A DNA stretch of 64,000 bases from NCBI GenBank assembly GCA_035556135.1, contig DATMFO010000003.1, positions 62,001 to 126,000 of the forward strand. Direction: 5' to 3'. Position 1 is the first letter of the stretch. Every line of letters begins with the position of its first letter. The notes beneath the pieces are model-generated. The model had not been told where the DNA came from and ran no database searches. It worked only from the letters and a program-made list of their open reading frames with translations. Below are positions 1-8,338 of this stretch, piece by piece. Made by a program: the position numbers and the translations under genes. The stretch comes from ZC4RG30 sp035556135. GTDB lineage: Bacteria > Pseudomonadota > Gammaproteobacteria > Steroidobacterales > Steroidobacteraceae.

Positions 1-1183
1 CCGGATTGATGGTGGGCCGGCCCTTCTCATCGAGGCCGGTGGCCCAGTTGGTGAACACATAGGGCTTGGCGGAGATGAACTCGCCGGTCTCCCGGTCGAG
101 CACATAGAAGTAGCCATTCTTCGGCGCCTGCATCAGCACCTTGCGCTGCCGGCCCCCGATGGTGAGGTCGGCCAGGATCATGTTCTGCGTGGCGGTGTAG
201 TCCCACATCTCCCCGGGTGTGGTCTGGAAGTGCCATGCCAGCCGTCCCGTGTCCGGCTTGATCGCGAGGATGGAGGCCAGGTACAGGTTGTCGCCGCCCG
301 AGGGACTGCGCACCCATGGCGCTTCCGGCGAGGCATTGCCCGTGCCCACGTACAGCAGATCGAGTTCGGGGTCGTAATTCATCTCGCCCCACACCGTGCC
401 GCCAAGGCCAGACGCCCAGTCTGAATCCTTGTCCCAGGTCTTCAGGGCCTCCGCCATCTCCGGATGCTCGGGCGGCCCCTTGGCCGGGTCGCCGGGTACA
501 GTGAAAAAGCGCCAGCGCCGGGCGCCGCTATCAAGGTCGTACGCGGTGACATAGCCGCGTACGCCCAGTTCGGCGCCGCTGTTGCCCACCACGACCACGG
601 GTCCTGCCACCTGCGGGGGGCCAGTGATGGTGTAGGAGCGCGTATCCCGGTCGATCAGCGTGTCCGCCCGCCACAGCTCCCTGCCGTTGCGCGCATCGAG
701 TGCGACCAGGTGGCCGTCGAGCGTGGCCACGTACACCTTGCCCTTCCATACCTGCAGTCCGCGGCTCACCACATCGCAGCAGGCGCGGCGGTTGTAACTG
801 CCGTCCACCTCGGGGTCGTAGCGCCAGATCTCCTTGCCCGTCCTCGCGTTCACGGCGATGGCCGAGCCCCAGGGCCCGGAGGCGTAGATCACGCCGTCGA
901 TGACCAGTGGCGTTGCTTCCTGCCCGTGCTCCACGCGCCCGCGACGGGATCGGAACTCGTACTCCCAGGCGAGGCCGAGGCGGGCGGCATTGTCTTGCGA
1001 AATGGCCGACAGCGGCGAGAAGCGGTCCGCTTTCCAGGTGCGTCCCAGCGCCAGCCACTGCCCGGGTTCATCCGCGGCCGCCGTGAGGCGCGCGGTGTCA
1101 ACGCTTCCGGGAGGGGGCTTGGCGCACGCGGCCAGGCAGGCCAGCAGGGTCACGCCGATCATTGCGCGCAGCGTGCCGCGCAT
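1..1183 (-). CDS. PQQ-dependent alcohol dehydrogenase (quinoprotein), 3' part missing
   Basis: This encodes the N-terminal ~394 residues of a periplasmic quinoprotein alcohol dehydrogenase; the gene runs off the left window edge. The N-terminus reads MRGTLRAMIGVTLLACLAAC, a lipoprotein signal with lipobox LAAC. Propeller repeats follow. The adjacent-cysteine motif ACCDVV (the vicinal disulfide that contacts PQQ in this family) and the WDYTATQ segment, matching the WDxxATQ region of these enzymes, are visible. Starts at 1216 and 1225 are also in frame, but 1183 gives the cleanest signal peptide. Whether a C-terminal cytochrome c domain exists cannot be seen. PQQ enzymes oxidise alcohols or aldehydes and pass electrons to the respiratory chain; the substrate is unknown. 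The family call is firm. Confidence 0.85.
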   Translation of the reverse strand, partial: MRGTLRAMIGVTLLACLAACAKPPPGSVDTARLTAAADEPGQWLALGRTWKADRFSPLSAISQDNAARLGLAWEYEFRSRRGRVEHGQEATPLVIDGVIYASGPWGSAIAVNARTGKEIWRYDPEVDGSYNRRACCDVVSRGLQVWKGKVYVATLDGHLVALDARNGRELWRADTLIDRDTRSYTITGPPQVAGPVVVVGNSGAELGVRGYVTAYDLDSGARRWRFFTVPGDPAKGPPEHPEMAEALKTWDKDSDWASGLGGTVWGEMNYDPELDLLYVGTGNASPEAPWVRSPSGGDNLYLASILAIKPDTGRLAWHFQTTPGEMWDYTATQNMILADLTIGGRQRKVLMQAPKNGYFYVLDRETGEFISAKPYVFTNWATGLDEKGRPTINP

Positions 1184-1351
1184 TCCGTTCGCACCGCTGC
1201 GCTGTGCGCAGCCCATCGCCGGCATCGTCACATCCACCCCCGCGGACCTGTTCTTCTGGCGATGAGGATACTGGAATGCCCACGCGCCTGAGCGCAACCT
1301 TTGTGTCTGCCGGATAATCCCGCTTCCCTGATCCATCAAACGAGGGCACAC

Positions 1352-1735
1352 ATGTCCGTTTTCACGCACGTCGTCGTCGGCACCAATGACCTGGCCCGGG
1401 CCCGCAGTTTTTACGACGCGACCCTGGCGCCATTGGGGATGAAATACATCGGACCCATGGGCGAAAACGCTTGCATGTATGGCGTCGATATCCCCGCATT
1501 CATGGTCACACGCCCGCGCGACGGGCAGCCGGCCTGCCACGCGAACGGTGGCACGATAGGCTTCGCCGCAGCCACGCGCGATGCCGTGCATGCCTTCCAT
1601 GCAGCGGCACTGGCCAATGGAGGCACCGACGAGGGACTGCCCGGGCCGCGCGCTTTTTCTCCCACCGCCTATGGCGCGTATGTCCGGGATCCGGACGGGA
1701 ACAAGCTTTCGGTGTACTGCTTCGCGCCAGCCTGA
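1352..1735 (+). CDS. VOC (glyoxalase/bleomycin resistance) family protein
   Basis: A 127-residue single-module vicinal-oxygen-chelate protein. The start MSVFTHVVVGTNDLARA carries the beta-strand and first metal-ligand histidine (H6) typical of the fold, followed by the helix RSFYDATLAPLG. The C-terminal signature YVRDPDGNKLSVYC is typical, except that the glutamate usually found two residues after the NK (DPDGNxxE) is serine here, so metal binding may be altered. Such proteins can be lyases, dioxygenases or binding proteins, and no substrate can be inferred. It is divergent from the PQQ dehydrogenase and convergent with the diguanylate cyclase. A small hairpin overlaps its stop codon. Confidence 0.8.
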   Translation: MSVFTHVVVGTNDLARARSFYDATLAPLGMKYIGPMGENACMYGVDIPAFMVTRPRDGQPACHANGGTIGFAAATRDAVHAFHAAALANGGTDEGLPGPRAFSPTAYGAYVRDPDGNKLSVYCFAPA

Positions 1736-1742
1736 CGGCTGG
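1727..1742. terminator. Short hairpin over the VOC gene stop codon
   Basis: CCAGCC, a TGAC loop, then GGCTGG: a perfect 6-bp stem whose loop contains the TGA stop of the VOC gene, lying 9 bases before the convergent diguanylate cyclase stop. There is no U-tract on either side, so it is at most a weak or Rho-assisted terminator. Confidence 0.3.
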
Positions 1743-1750
1743 GGTGCGGC

Positions 1751-2902
1751 TCAGGCGTCGCTGATCGCGCGCCACAATCCGGTGTGGCCCTTGCCCTGGG
1801 CCTTCACCTCGTAGAGCGCCGCGTCGGCGCGCGCCAGCAGCACTTCGGGCTCGCGGCCCTGCTCGGGCGCAGTGCATACGCCGACACTGCATCCGATACG
1901 CACCGCGCGCCCATCGGCCAGGCGATGCTCCCGGGCGATGGCGCCGATGATCTCATCGGCCACGCCGCGGGCGGTCAGCGCATCCGCATCGCGCAACAGG
2001 ACCACGAACTCGTCGCCACCGATGCGCGCCGCGACCTCGTCGGGCCCGGCCGCGCGGCGCAGCCCGTCGGCCACGCGCTGCAGGATTTCGTCGCCGGCGG
2101 CGTGGCCGTGGCTGTCATTGACGGCCTTGAAGCCGTCGAGGTCGATGTAGAGCACGGCGAAGGTGCGGCCACGCAGGCGCTCCTGCGAATCAGGCAGCTC
2201 GGAGCAGGCATGGGCCATGCGCTGCATCAGCTCGGCGCGGTTGGCGAGGCCGGTCAGGTGGTCGGTCTGTGCCTTGCGGCGCATGTATTCGCCGGAGGAG
2301 ATGGCGGCGTGCAGCGCCTCGCGGTTCTGGAAGATGAAGCTGGCGATCACCGTGGCAGCGAAACCCAGCGACAGCGCGGCAAGGACGTTCACGCCGCCGG
2401 CCGCGATCAGGACCAGGATGGGTGGCAGCACGGAAATGGTCATCACGCCGATGGCGATGCGCGGCACCACGGCCCAGCGCGTGGCGATGCCGGCAAGGAC
2501 GCCCATCTGGCCGGACAGCGCCATGGTCGCCAGCGCGATGTCGCCAGTCGAAAGGCACAGGGCGCAACCGAAGCCGAAGCTGGCCATGGCCAGGCCGCTG
2601 GGCAGCATCACACTGAGCAGCGGCCGGCGCTGGCGATGATCTGGTGCGAATACCGGAAGAAGGGCGCGCCAGACCACCAGCACCGCCGACAGGGTCAGCC
2701 AGGCCCAGGCCCAGGTCGCGCGCGTGACGTACACCGTCGTGGCGCAGATCACCATCAGCGTGACTGTGTAGAAGGCCAGTGACAGCGGATTGGTGGGAAT
2801 GGTCTCGATCATCCGCTCCCGGACCCGGGGCGGAGCATCGGCCAGGCTGCCAAGCAGCAGCCGCAGCAAGAGTCCCTTCTTGTTGTTGTGGTCCGTTGCC
2901 AA
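1751..2902 (-). CDS. Membrane-bound diguanylate cyclase (GGDEF)
   Basis: An inner-membrane protein with about six hydrophobic segments in its N-terminal half (first segment around LSLAFYTVTLMVICATTVY), then a linker starting TDHLTGLANRAEL and a complete GGDEF domain with the catalytic motif RIGGDEF and the substrate motif DGFKAVND. It should make cyclic-di-GMP from two GTP. The position for an RxxD inhibitory site (six residues before GGDEF) reads GPDE, so product inhibition through an I-site is not expected. The start is uncertain: TTG at 2902 (chosen to keep a conserved-looking pre-membrane helix), TTG at 2971, or ATG at 2812, which has GGGAG close upstream. No EAL domain is present. Confidence 0.85.
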   Translation of the reverse strand: MATDHNNKKGLLLRLLLGSLADAPPRVRERMIETIPTNPLSLAFYTVTLMVICATTVYVTRATWAWAWLTLSAVLVVWRALLPVFAPDHRQRRPLLSVMLPSGLAMASFGFGCALCLSTGDIALATMALSGQMGVLAGIATRWAVVPRIAIGVMTISVLPPILVLIAAGGVNVLAALSLGFAATVIASFIFQNREALHAAISSGEYMRRKAQTDHLTGLANRAELMQRMAHACSELPDSQERLRGRTFAVLYIDLDGFKAVNDSHGHAAGDEILQRVADGLRRAAGPDEVAARIGGDEFVVLLRDADALTARGVADEIIGAIAREHRLADGRAVRIGCSVGVCTAPEQGREPEVLLARADAALYEVKAQGKGHTGLWRAISDA

Positions 2903-3073
2903 TGGAGCCGTCCGATGGAAAAGCCGGCTCCCTGCGCCGGCGGAACGCTGTGCTATTCTTGCCCAACGCAACTCGTTGCGGCAAAAAAATCACTTTCTTC
3001 TTACATAACAATCCGGGGACTCCCTTGTCCAGCCTGCGTCACGGGCGCGGCGGCAGGGAAAGGACAACAGCAA

Positions 3074-4474
3074 ATGGCAGCAGGTAGCGGTGGCACAAAC
3101 CCGATCTCGGTGATTGACAACAATCCAATGAGCCTTCGGCAGTGGATCGTTGTGGCGCTGATGGTCCTGCTGAACGCACTGGATGGTTTCGACGTCCTCT
3201 CCAGTGCCTTTGCATCCGCCGGCATTGCCGCAGATTGGGGCATCGATCGCGGCGCGCTGGGCATCATGCTGTCCGGCGAGCTGGTTGGCATGGGTTTCGG
3301 CTCGCTGCTGCTGGGTAGCATGGCGGACAAGGTCGGCCGCAAGCCGACGATGCTGATATGCCTCGTGATCATGGCCGTCGGCATGTATCTGGCGCATTCA
3401 GCGACTTCGGTCTGGCCCCTCACTTCTTATCGTGTGCTGACGGGCCTGGGGATTGGCGGCATGCTCGCGGCCACCAACGCGGTCACCGCTGAATGCACGA
3501 ACAAGGCTTCGCGCAGCCTCGCCCTGTCCTGGTATGTGATCGGATATCCGCTCGGCGGCATCTTTGGCGGGCTCGCCGCCTCGGAGTGGCTGCTCAAGGA
3601 TTACGACTGGAGTGCGGTATTCCTGTTCGGCGCAGCCTGCACCGCTGTGATGATCCCGCTTGTCATGCTGCTGGTGCCGGAAACCCCTGCATTCTATGCG
3701 GCGCGCCGCAAGAGCGATGCGGTGGAGAAGATCAACAAGTCACTGCGCGCATTCTCCAAGCCGCTCATCGATGCCCTTCCCGAGGTCAAGGCGGGTCCCA
3801 AGCTCAAGGTCCTGGATATCCTGTCCAAGCCCGGGCTGCGCAAGGTCACGTGGCTGCTGGCGCTTGGCTATATGTGCCACACGCTGACTTTCTATTACAT
3901 CCTCAAGTTCGCGGTGAAGATCGTGGCGGATGATGGCGTCGCGCAGACCCTGCCCGGCGCAGAGCTGGCATGGACGCAGGCGCAGGCGGCCACGACTCTC
4001 ACATGGGCGAATGTCGGCGGTGCAATCGGCGGATTCGTGTTTGGTTTCCTGCTGAAGAAGTGGGACATCAAGGGACCCACCATTGCCTGCATGTTGCTGG
4101 GAATGGGCGCAGTGGCCTATTTCGGCACCGGGCATGACACTCTGGCGCAGTGGCGCTTCGCGGGCTTCATGTCGATGTTCTTCCTCAACGCGGCTATCGT
4201 CGGCTTCTACGCTGCCTTCGCCAAGGGATTTCCTGCATATGCCCGCGCCACGGGTACGGGCTTCGCGCTGGGCGTCGGGCGCTTTGGCGCGGCTGGTTCG
4301 CCGCTGCTGGCAGGATTCCTGTTCACGTGGCTGGGCGAGCCTGGGGTGCCCAATGACGAACTGCTGACGGTTTCCGTCATAATGACCGTGGGTGCGCTGG
4401 CCGCTGCCATGCTGATTCTGGCAACGCCATTGCGGGACGCAGATCGTGATCTGGAAGAGGGCTCCGGGAAGTAA
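3074..4474 (+). CDS. MFS transporter, aromatic acid:H+ symporter (AAHS) type
   Basis: A 466-residue twelve-helix permease. It carries the AAHS signature LNALDGFDV in helix 1 (acidic residues needed for aromatic-acid transport in PcaK-like proteins) and the MFS loop motif GSMADKVGRK between helices 2 and 3. Helix 11 reads ATGTGFALGVGRFGA. The ATG at 3074 has AAAGGA about nine bases upstream. Relatives import protocatechuate, 4-hydroxybenzoate, gallate or vanillate-type acids with protons. A RidA gene starts 3 bases after its stop, so the two are probably cotranscribed. The aromatic-acid role agrees with the lig-type genes at 45-53 kb, but the exact substrate is unknown. Confidence 0.85.
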   Translation: MAAGSGGTNPISVIDNNPMSLRQWIVVALMVLLNALDGFDVLSSAFASAGIAADWGIDRGALGIMLSGELVGMGFGSLLLGSMADKVGRKPTMLICLVIMAVGMYLAHSATSVWPLTSYRVLTGLGIGGMLAATNAVTAECTNKASRSLALSWYVIGYPLGGIFGGLAASEWLLKDYDWSAVFLFGAACTAVMIPLVMLLVPETPAFYAARRKSDAVEKINKSLRAFSKPLIDALPEVKAGPKLKVLDILSKPGLRKVTWLLALGYMCHTLTFYYILKFAVKIVADDGVAQTLPGAELAWTQAQAATTLTWANVGGAIGGFVFGFLLKKWDIKGPTIACMLLGMGAVAYFGTGHDTLAQWRFAGFMSMFFLNAAIVGFYAAFAKGFPAYARATGTGFALGVGRFGAAGSPLLAGFLFTWLGEPGVPNDELLTVSVIMTVGALAAAMLILATPLRDADRDLEEGSGK

Positions 4475-4477
4475 TCG

Positions 4478-4825
4478 ATGAGCATCAGGAGAATTGAATC
4501 CGGCGCGCGCATGTCGCAGGCCGTGGCGGCCAATGGCTTCGTGTTCCTGGCGGGGCAGGTGGCCACTGATCCTTCGGCCAATGTCGAGGGCCAGACCCGT
4601 CAGGTACTGGGCGAGATTGATCGCCTGCTGGCACTGGCCGGCTCCAGCAAGGAGCGCATCCTCAGCGCCACCATCTACCTGGCGGATGTGGGCACCTTCG
4701 CCGAGATGAACCGCGCCTGGGAGGCCTGGGTGCCCGCCGATGCCAAGCCGGCCCGTGCCACCGTGGAGGCGAAGCTGGTCGCCCCGGAATACCGGGTCGA
4801 GATCCAGGTCGTCGCGCTGGCGTAG
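4478..4825 (+). CDS. RidA/YjgF family imine deaminase-like protein
   Basis: 115 residues, close to the usual size of the RidA/Rid family. The C-terminal signature KPARATVEAKL contains the arginine that in active RidA proteins binds the imine carboxylate. RidA hydrolyses reactive enamine/imine intermediates; other Rid subfamilies act within specific catabolic routes. It begins 3 bases after the stop of the aromatic-acid transporter, suggesting an accessory role in the same pathway rather than the housekeeping RidA, although that is inference. The N-terminus SIRRIESGARMSQAV is slightly divergent from canonical RidA. Confidence 0.85.
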   Translation: MSIRRIESGARMSQAVAANGFVFLAGQVATDPSANVEGQTRQVLGEIDRLLALAGSSKERILSATIYLADVGTFAEMNRAWEAWVPADAKPARATVEAKLVAPEYRVEIQVVALA

Positions 4826-4832
4826 GCATCTG

Positions 4833-5792
4833 ATGCATCGCCTGTCCTGTCTCGCGCTGGTGCTGCTGGTACTCGCGGGGTGGGGCGGCAGTGCCCATGC
4901 CGCTGCGGCGGCCTGCGATCGCAACTGCCTGGAGCAGGTGGGCGCAGCCTATCTCGAGGCCTATCGCATGCGTGATCCGGCGCGTGCGCCCATCTCCCCC
5001 CGCGTGCGCTTCGTCGAGAACAGCGTGGAGATGCCGTTCCCGGACGGCAGCTGGGACACCGTGACCCTGCAGGTGGGCCAGCCGTTGCTGCTGTCGGACC
5101 CCGCGACCGGCCAGGTGGGCATCTACACCACGGTGATGCAGAACGACACGCAGACCTTCGTGGCCGTGCGCCTGGCTGTGAAGCGCGGCCAGATCACCGA
5201 GATCGAGCAGGTGCTCTCCACCCGGCGCAACCTCAGCGCGCCGCCCACGCCCATTGGCGATGTGTGGCGCTATGTGCGCGACCCGGATTTTCCCGCCCTG
5301 GTGCCGCCGGGTGCCGGCGCCACGCGCGAGGCGCTGGTGCGCCATGCCAACGGCTACTTCGACACGCTGGAATTCAACAACGGGGAAATCCGCGGCACGC
5401 GCTTCGCGCCCACGGCCACGCGCCACGAGAACGGTCTCAGGTTCGACAACATCGAGCAGGGCTTCCGCAGTGGCCGCTACCGCTTCAACAACCGCGTCCG
5501 CGACCGCGAATGCTTCCTGGTGGATGAGGCCCGCAGCGCGGTGATGTGCCGCGGCTACATCGACCACAAGGGCGTGCTGGATGAATACCGCCTTACCGAC
5601 GGCACGGTGACGCGCTCGGTGTACCGGGAGCCGCACACCTGGTCCTTCTTCGAGGCCTTCAAGGTGCAGGGCGATGCCATCACGGCGGTGGAGGCCACCT
5701 TCACCGGCGCGCCGTACTACATCCGCTCGCCGTTCGTGAAGAAGCCGGATCCGGTGTATGACCGGCTGGCGGGGGACGACGGCGGCATGTAG
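4833..5792 (+). CDS. Secreted DUF8021/SnoaL-like protein
   Basis: 319 residues beginning with a Sec signal peptide (MHRLSCLALVLLVLAGW up to AHAAAA). The mature protein starts CDRNCLEQVGAAYLEAY and continues with RVRFVENSVEMPFPDG. This CxxxCL / YLxA / VRFxEN pattern is what I recall from DUF8021 proteins, a SnoaL-like fold of unknown function. The C-terminal half (from about residue 170) is less familiar. It starts 7 bases after the RidA stop and is probably the third gene of the transporter-ridA unit. A role in periplasmic handling of an aromatic compound is only a guess. A 9-bp hairpin overlaps its stop. Confidence 0.6.
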   Translation: MHRLSCLALVLLVLAGWGGSAHAAAAACDRNCLEQVGAAYLEAYRMRDPARAPISPRVRFVENSVEMPFPDGSWDTVTLQVGQPLLLSDPATGQVGIYTTVMQNDTQTFVAVRLAVKRGQITEIEQVLSTRRNLSAPPTPIGDVWRYVRDPDFPALVPPGAGATREALVRHANGYFDTLEFNNGEIRGTRFAPTATRHENGLRFDNIEQGFRSGRYRFNNRVRDRECFLVDEARSAVMCRGYIDHKGVLDEYRLTDGTVTRSVYREPHTWSFFEAFKVQGDAITAVEATFTGAPYYIRSPFVKKPDPVYDRLAGDDGGM

Positions 5793-5800
5793 CCGCCGTC
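5778..5800. terminator. GC-rich hairpin over a stop codon, convergent junction
   Basis: GACGGCGGC, loop ATGTA, GCCGCCGTC: a perfect 9-bp stem that contains the TAG stop of the DUF8021-like gene at 5790-5792 and lies 7 bases from the convergent TonB receptor stop. No U-tract follows on either strand, so this is a candidate bidirectional or Rho-assisted terminator. Confidence 0.45.
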
Positions 5801-5807
5801 CCGCAGG

Positions 5808-8183
5808 TCACAGCTTCAGGCGCAGCCCGGCCCAGATGCCGCGCGGCGGACCCGCGCCGTAGAAGCGCGGATCCTCGAAGGTCTCGAACACTTCGTCCGG
5901 TTCGCCGAGCAGGCCGAAGGTCTCGTACTTCGTGTCGAAGACATTCTCGATGCGGGCAAACGCGGCGAACGCATCGGTGAAGCGGTACTCTCCGTGCAGA
6001 TTCACGGTGAGGAAGTCATCGGTGCGGCCCATCACGTTGATCTCGTCGCCGCGCAGGTGCACGCCGGAGCGGTAGTTGAGGTCGGTTCCCAGGCGCAGGC
6101 GGGCGGTGGGGTGCCAGTCGAGGGCGAGATTGGCCTGGTGGCGGGCGATGCCGGGGATCCTGCGGCCGGGGTTCACCTGCAGCTTGTCATCGCCCACGAC
6201 CAGGTCGGCGCCCTCGTAGTCATCCGCATCGTCACCGAACAGCGGATGGTTCGGGCTGTTGACTATGAATGTGTCGCGGAAGGTGGCATCGACCAGGCTG
6301 TAATCCAGCTTCCAGCCTGCGCGGCCCACGCGCTGCGCCAGTTCCAGCTCGATGCCGCGCCGACGCGTGTCGCTCACATTGTCGAAGAAGCCCATGTTGG
6401 CCTGGGCGCCGCCGGTGGTCTGGAACAGGATGTCGTCCTTGTTCACCGTGTGGAACAGGCCGGCATGCCAGGAGAGGCCGCTTTCCATGCGGCCCCGCAG
6501 GCCGAGTTCGGCGCTGCGTGCCACCACCTCGTCCAGCGGAGGATCGGCCAGGAAGGCGTTGGGCAGGCTGCAGGGGGCGGCCTCGTCCGCGCAGGCCAGC
6601 TCCACCGCAGTCGGCGCGCGGCTGGCCTGTGACAGGCTGGCGTAGGCCACCAGGCCTGAAGCGCCGCGCCAGGTGAGGCCCAGGGCGGGATTCACGCGGC
6701 TGAAGCGGTGGCGGCCGTCAAGCTCGGGGCTCTGTCCGCTTCGATCCGCCAGCGTGATGCGCGTGGTGTCGAAGCGCGCGGCTGCGGTCAGCGACAGGCT
6801 GGAGGTGAGGTCCAGCGTATCGGCGGCGTACAGGCTCCAGGTCTCCACCTTGCTGTCCACTTCCGTGCGGTATTCATCGGCAAAGATGCCGGTGCGCGTG
6901 GTGGAGCGGTCCTCGTCCAGCTGCGCCACCTCGACCACCGAGTCGAAGCTGCTCTTGCCATGCTGCCAGGCGGCGCCCAGCGTGAAGTCATTGCTGCGGT
7001 CCGCGCCCAGGTCCAGCTGGTGCGAGAGCTGCGCCGAGGCGCCGTAGCTCTTCTGGCGGCGGCGGCCGATGTTGTTGATGGCGTTGAGCTCTTCGCCGCC
7101 CAGCCCGGCCTCGATGGCCTCACCTTCGGGGTCGAGGACCAGCGTGTAGAGATCCCCGTCATTGCACTGGTCGTTGTCATCGACATCGTCGAAGTCTTCC
7201 TCGACGAGGAGCTCCTCTCCGCCGATGTCGCATTCCTCGAAGATGGTGCCGTCGCCGTTGAAGCTGCGCGTGCGCAGGTTGCGGAAGAAGGCATTGCCCG
7301 ACAGCTTCAGGCGCTCGCTGAACGCGGTGGAGCCTGAGGCGATCACCTGCGTGAGCTTGTTGTCAGTGATGTCGGGGTGGGTGAACACGGCCCTGCGGTC
7401 CTGCTCCAGCAGCTCGATGGGCGAGGCGCCATTGCCGCGCAGCTTGCTGTCGGCATGCGCGAAGGACAGGTCGAAGGCATTGTCATTCTCGCGGTAGCTG
7501 AGCGTGCCCAGTCCGCGCAGCGCCTCGGACTGCGAGAAGTCGCGCCAGCCATCCTCAGCGAAGTAGTCGAGGTTGCCGTACCAGCCCCACGTGGCGTTGT
7601 TGCCGCCGTGTTGCACCGACGCGCCGCGGCGGGCGAAGGACCCGCCCCAGCCTTCAATGCCGGTGCCCTCGTAGCTGAAGCCATCCTTCATGCGCAGCGA
7701 CAGCGCGCCGCCCAGCGTATTCAGGCCGAACACCGGATTGGTGCCGGCCAGCAGCTGCACGCTCTGGATGGCCGACAGGGGCAGCAGGTCCCAGTTCACC
7801 GTGTCGCCGAAGGTCTCGTTCATGCGCACGCCGTTGGCGTACACGGAGATTCCCTGGGGCAGGCCCAGCAGCGGCGAGGCGGTGTGGCCGCGGAAGTTCA
7901 GGTCCGGCTGCAGCGGATTGTTCTGCGCGTGGTTGATGCTCACGCTGCCGAAACCGCGGCTGAGCAGGTCGGTGATGTCCAGCGGCTGCAGGGCCTCGAT
8001 CTCGTCGGTGCTGGCGGTCTGCACGCGGGCCGGCACGCGGTCACGCGACAGTGACCCGCCATAAGGAGCGGTCACCACCACTTCGGAGAGGATTTCGTCC
8101 GGCGGCGCCCCGGCAGCCTGGACAAGGCCCACGCAGGGCAGCAGCAGCGCTGCGCGCAGCGCGTCCCGGATCAAGTATTGCAT
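5808..8183 (-). CDS. TonB-dependent outer-membrane receptor
   Basis: 791 residues: a signal peptide (MQYLIRDALRAALLLP to VQAAG), a short TonB-box-like stretch near SEVVVTAPYGG, a plug domain (DRVPARVQTASTDEI, NETFGDTVNWDLLP, NTLGGALSLRMKDG) and a 22-strand-type barrel ending with WAGLRLKL. Upstream in-frame starts exist (8210, 8348), but 8183 places the signal peptide at the N-terminus. An unusual acidic insertion lies at residues 316-360, with two cysteines (C318, C340) bracketing 21 residues of which 11 are Asp or Glu; this is probably an extracellular loop. The ligand is unknown. Receptors of this class import siderophores, glycans or, in lignin degraders, aromatic dimers. Confidence 0.9.
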   Translation of the reverse strand: MQYLIRDALRAALLLPCVGLVQAAGAPPDEILSEVVVTAPYGGSLSRDRVPARVQTASTDEIEALQPLDITDLLSRGFGSVSINHAQNNPLQPDLNFRGHTASPLLGLPQGISVYANGVRMNETFGDTVNWDLLPLSAIQSVQLLAGTNPVFGLNTLGGALSLRMKDGFSYEGTGIEGWGGSFARRGASVQHGGNNATWGWYGNLDYFAEDGWRDFSQSEALRGLGTLSYRENDNAFDLSFAHADSKLRGNGASPIELLEQDRRAVFTHPDITDNKLTQVIASGSTAFSERLKLSGNAFFRNLRTRSFNGDGTIFEECDIGGEELLVEEDFDDVDDNDQCNDGDLYTLVLDPEGEAIEAGLGGEELNAINNIGRRRQKSYGASAQLSHQLDLGADRSNDFTLGAAWQHGKSSFDSVVEVAQLDEDRSTTRTGIFADEYRTEVDSKVETWSLYAADTLDLTSSLSLTAAARFDTTRITLADRSGQSPELDGRHRFSRVNPALGLTWRGASGLVAYASLSQASRAPTAVELACADEAAPCSLPNAFLADPPLDEVVARSAELGLRGRMESGLSWHAGLFHTVNKDDILFQTTGGAQANMGFFDNVSDTRRRGIELELAQRVGRAGWKLDYSLVDATFRDTFIVNSPNHPLFGDDADDYEGADLVVGDDKLQVNPGRRIPGIARHQANLALDWHPTARLRLGTDLNYRSGVHLRGDEINVMGRTDDFLTVNLHGEYRFTDAFAAFARIENVFDTKYETFGLLGEPDEVFETFEDPRFYGAGPPRGIWAGLRLKL

Positions 8184-8338
8184 CGGTCGGAAACCCCCGA
8201 AAACGGCCATATGTTGCGAGCCCGGCATTGTCGGGGTGGCTGCCGGCCGCAGCCAGCCCACCCCTTCCCGGCAGGGGCAGGGAATTCTTCCCGCAGCGGG
8301 AATGTGCAGCCGTCGCAAGTCACTGCCTATCATGCGCC

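Noticed and set aside
464..1291. Plus-strand open frame over the PQQ dehydrogenase
   Set aside because: The minus strand codes the propeller with the ACCDVV motif; the plus frame has no recognisable feature.
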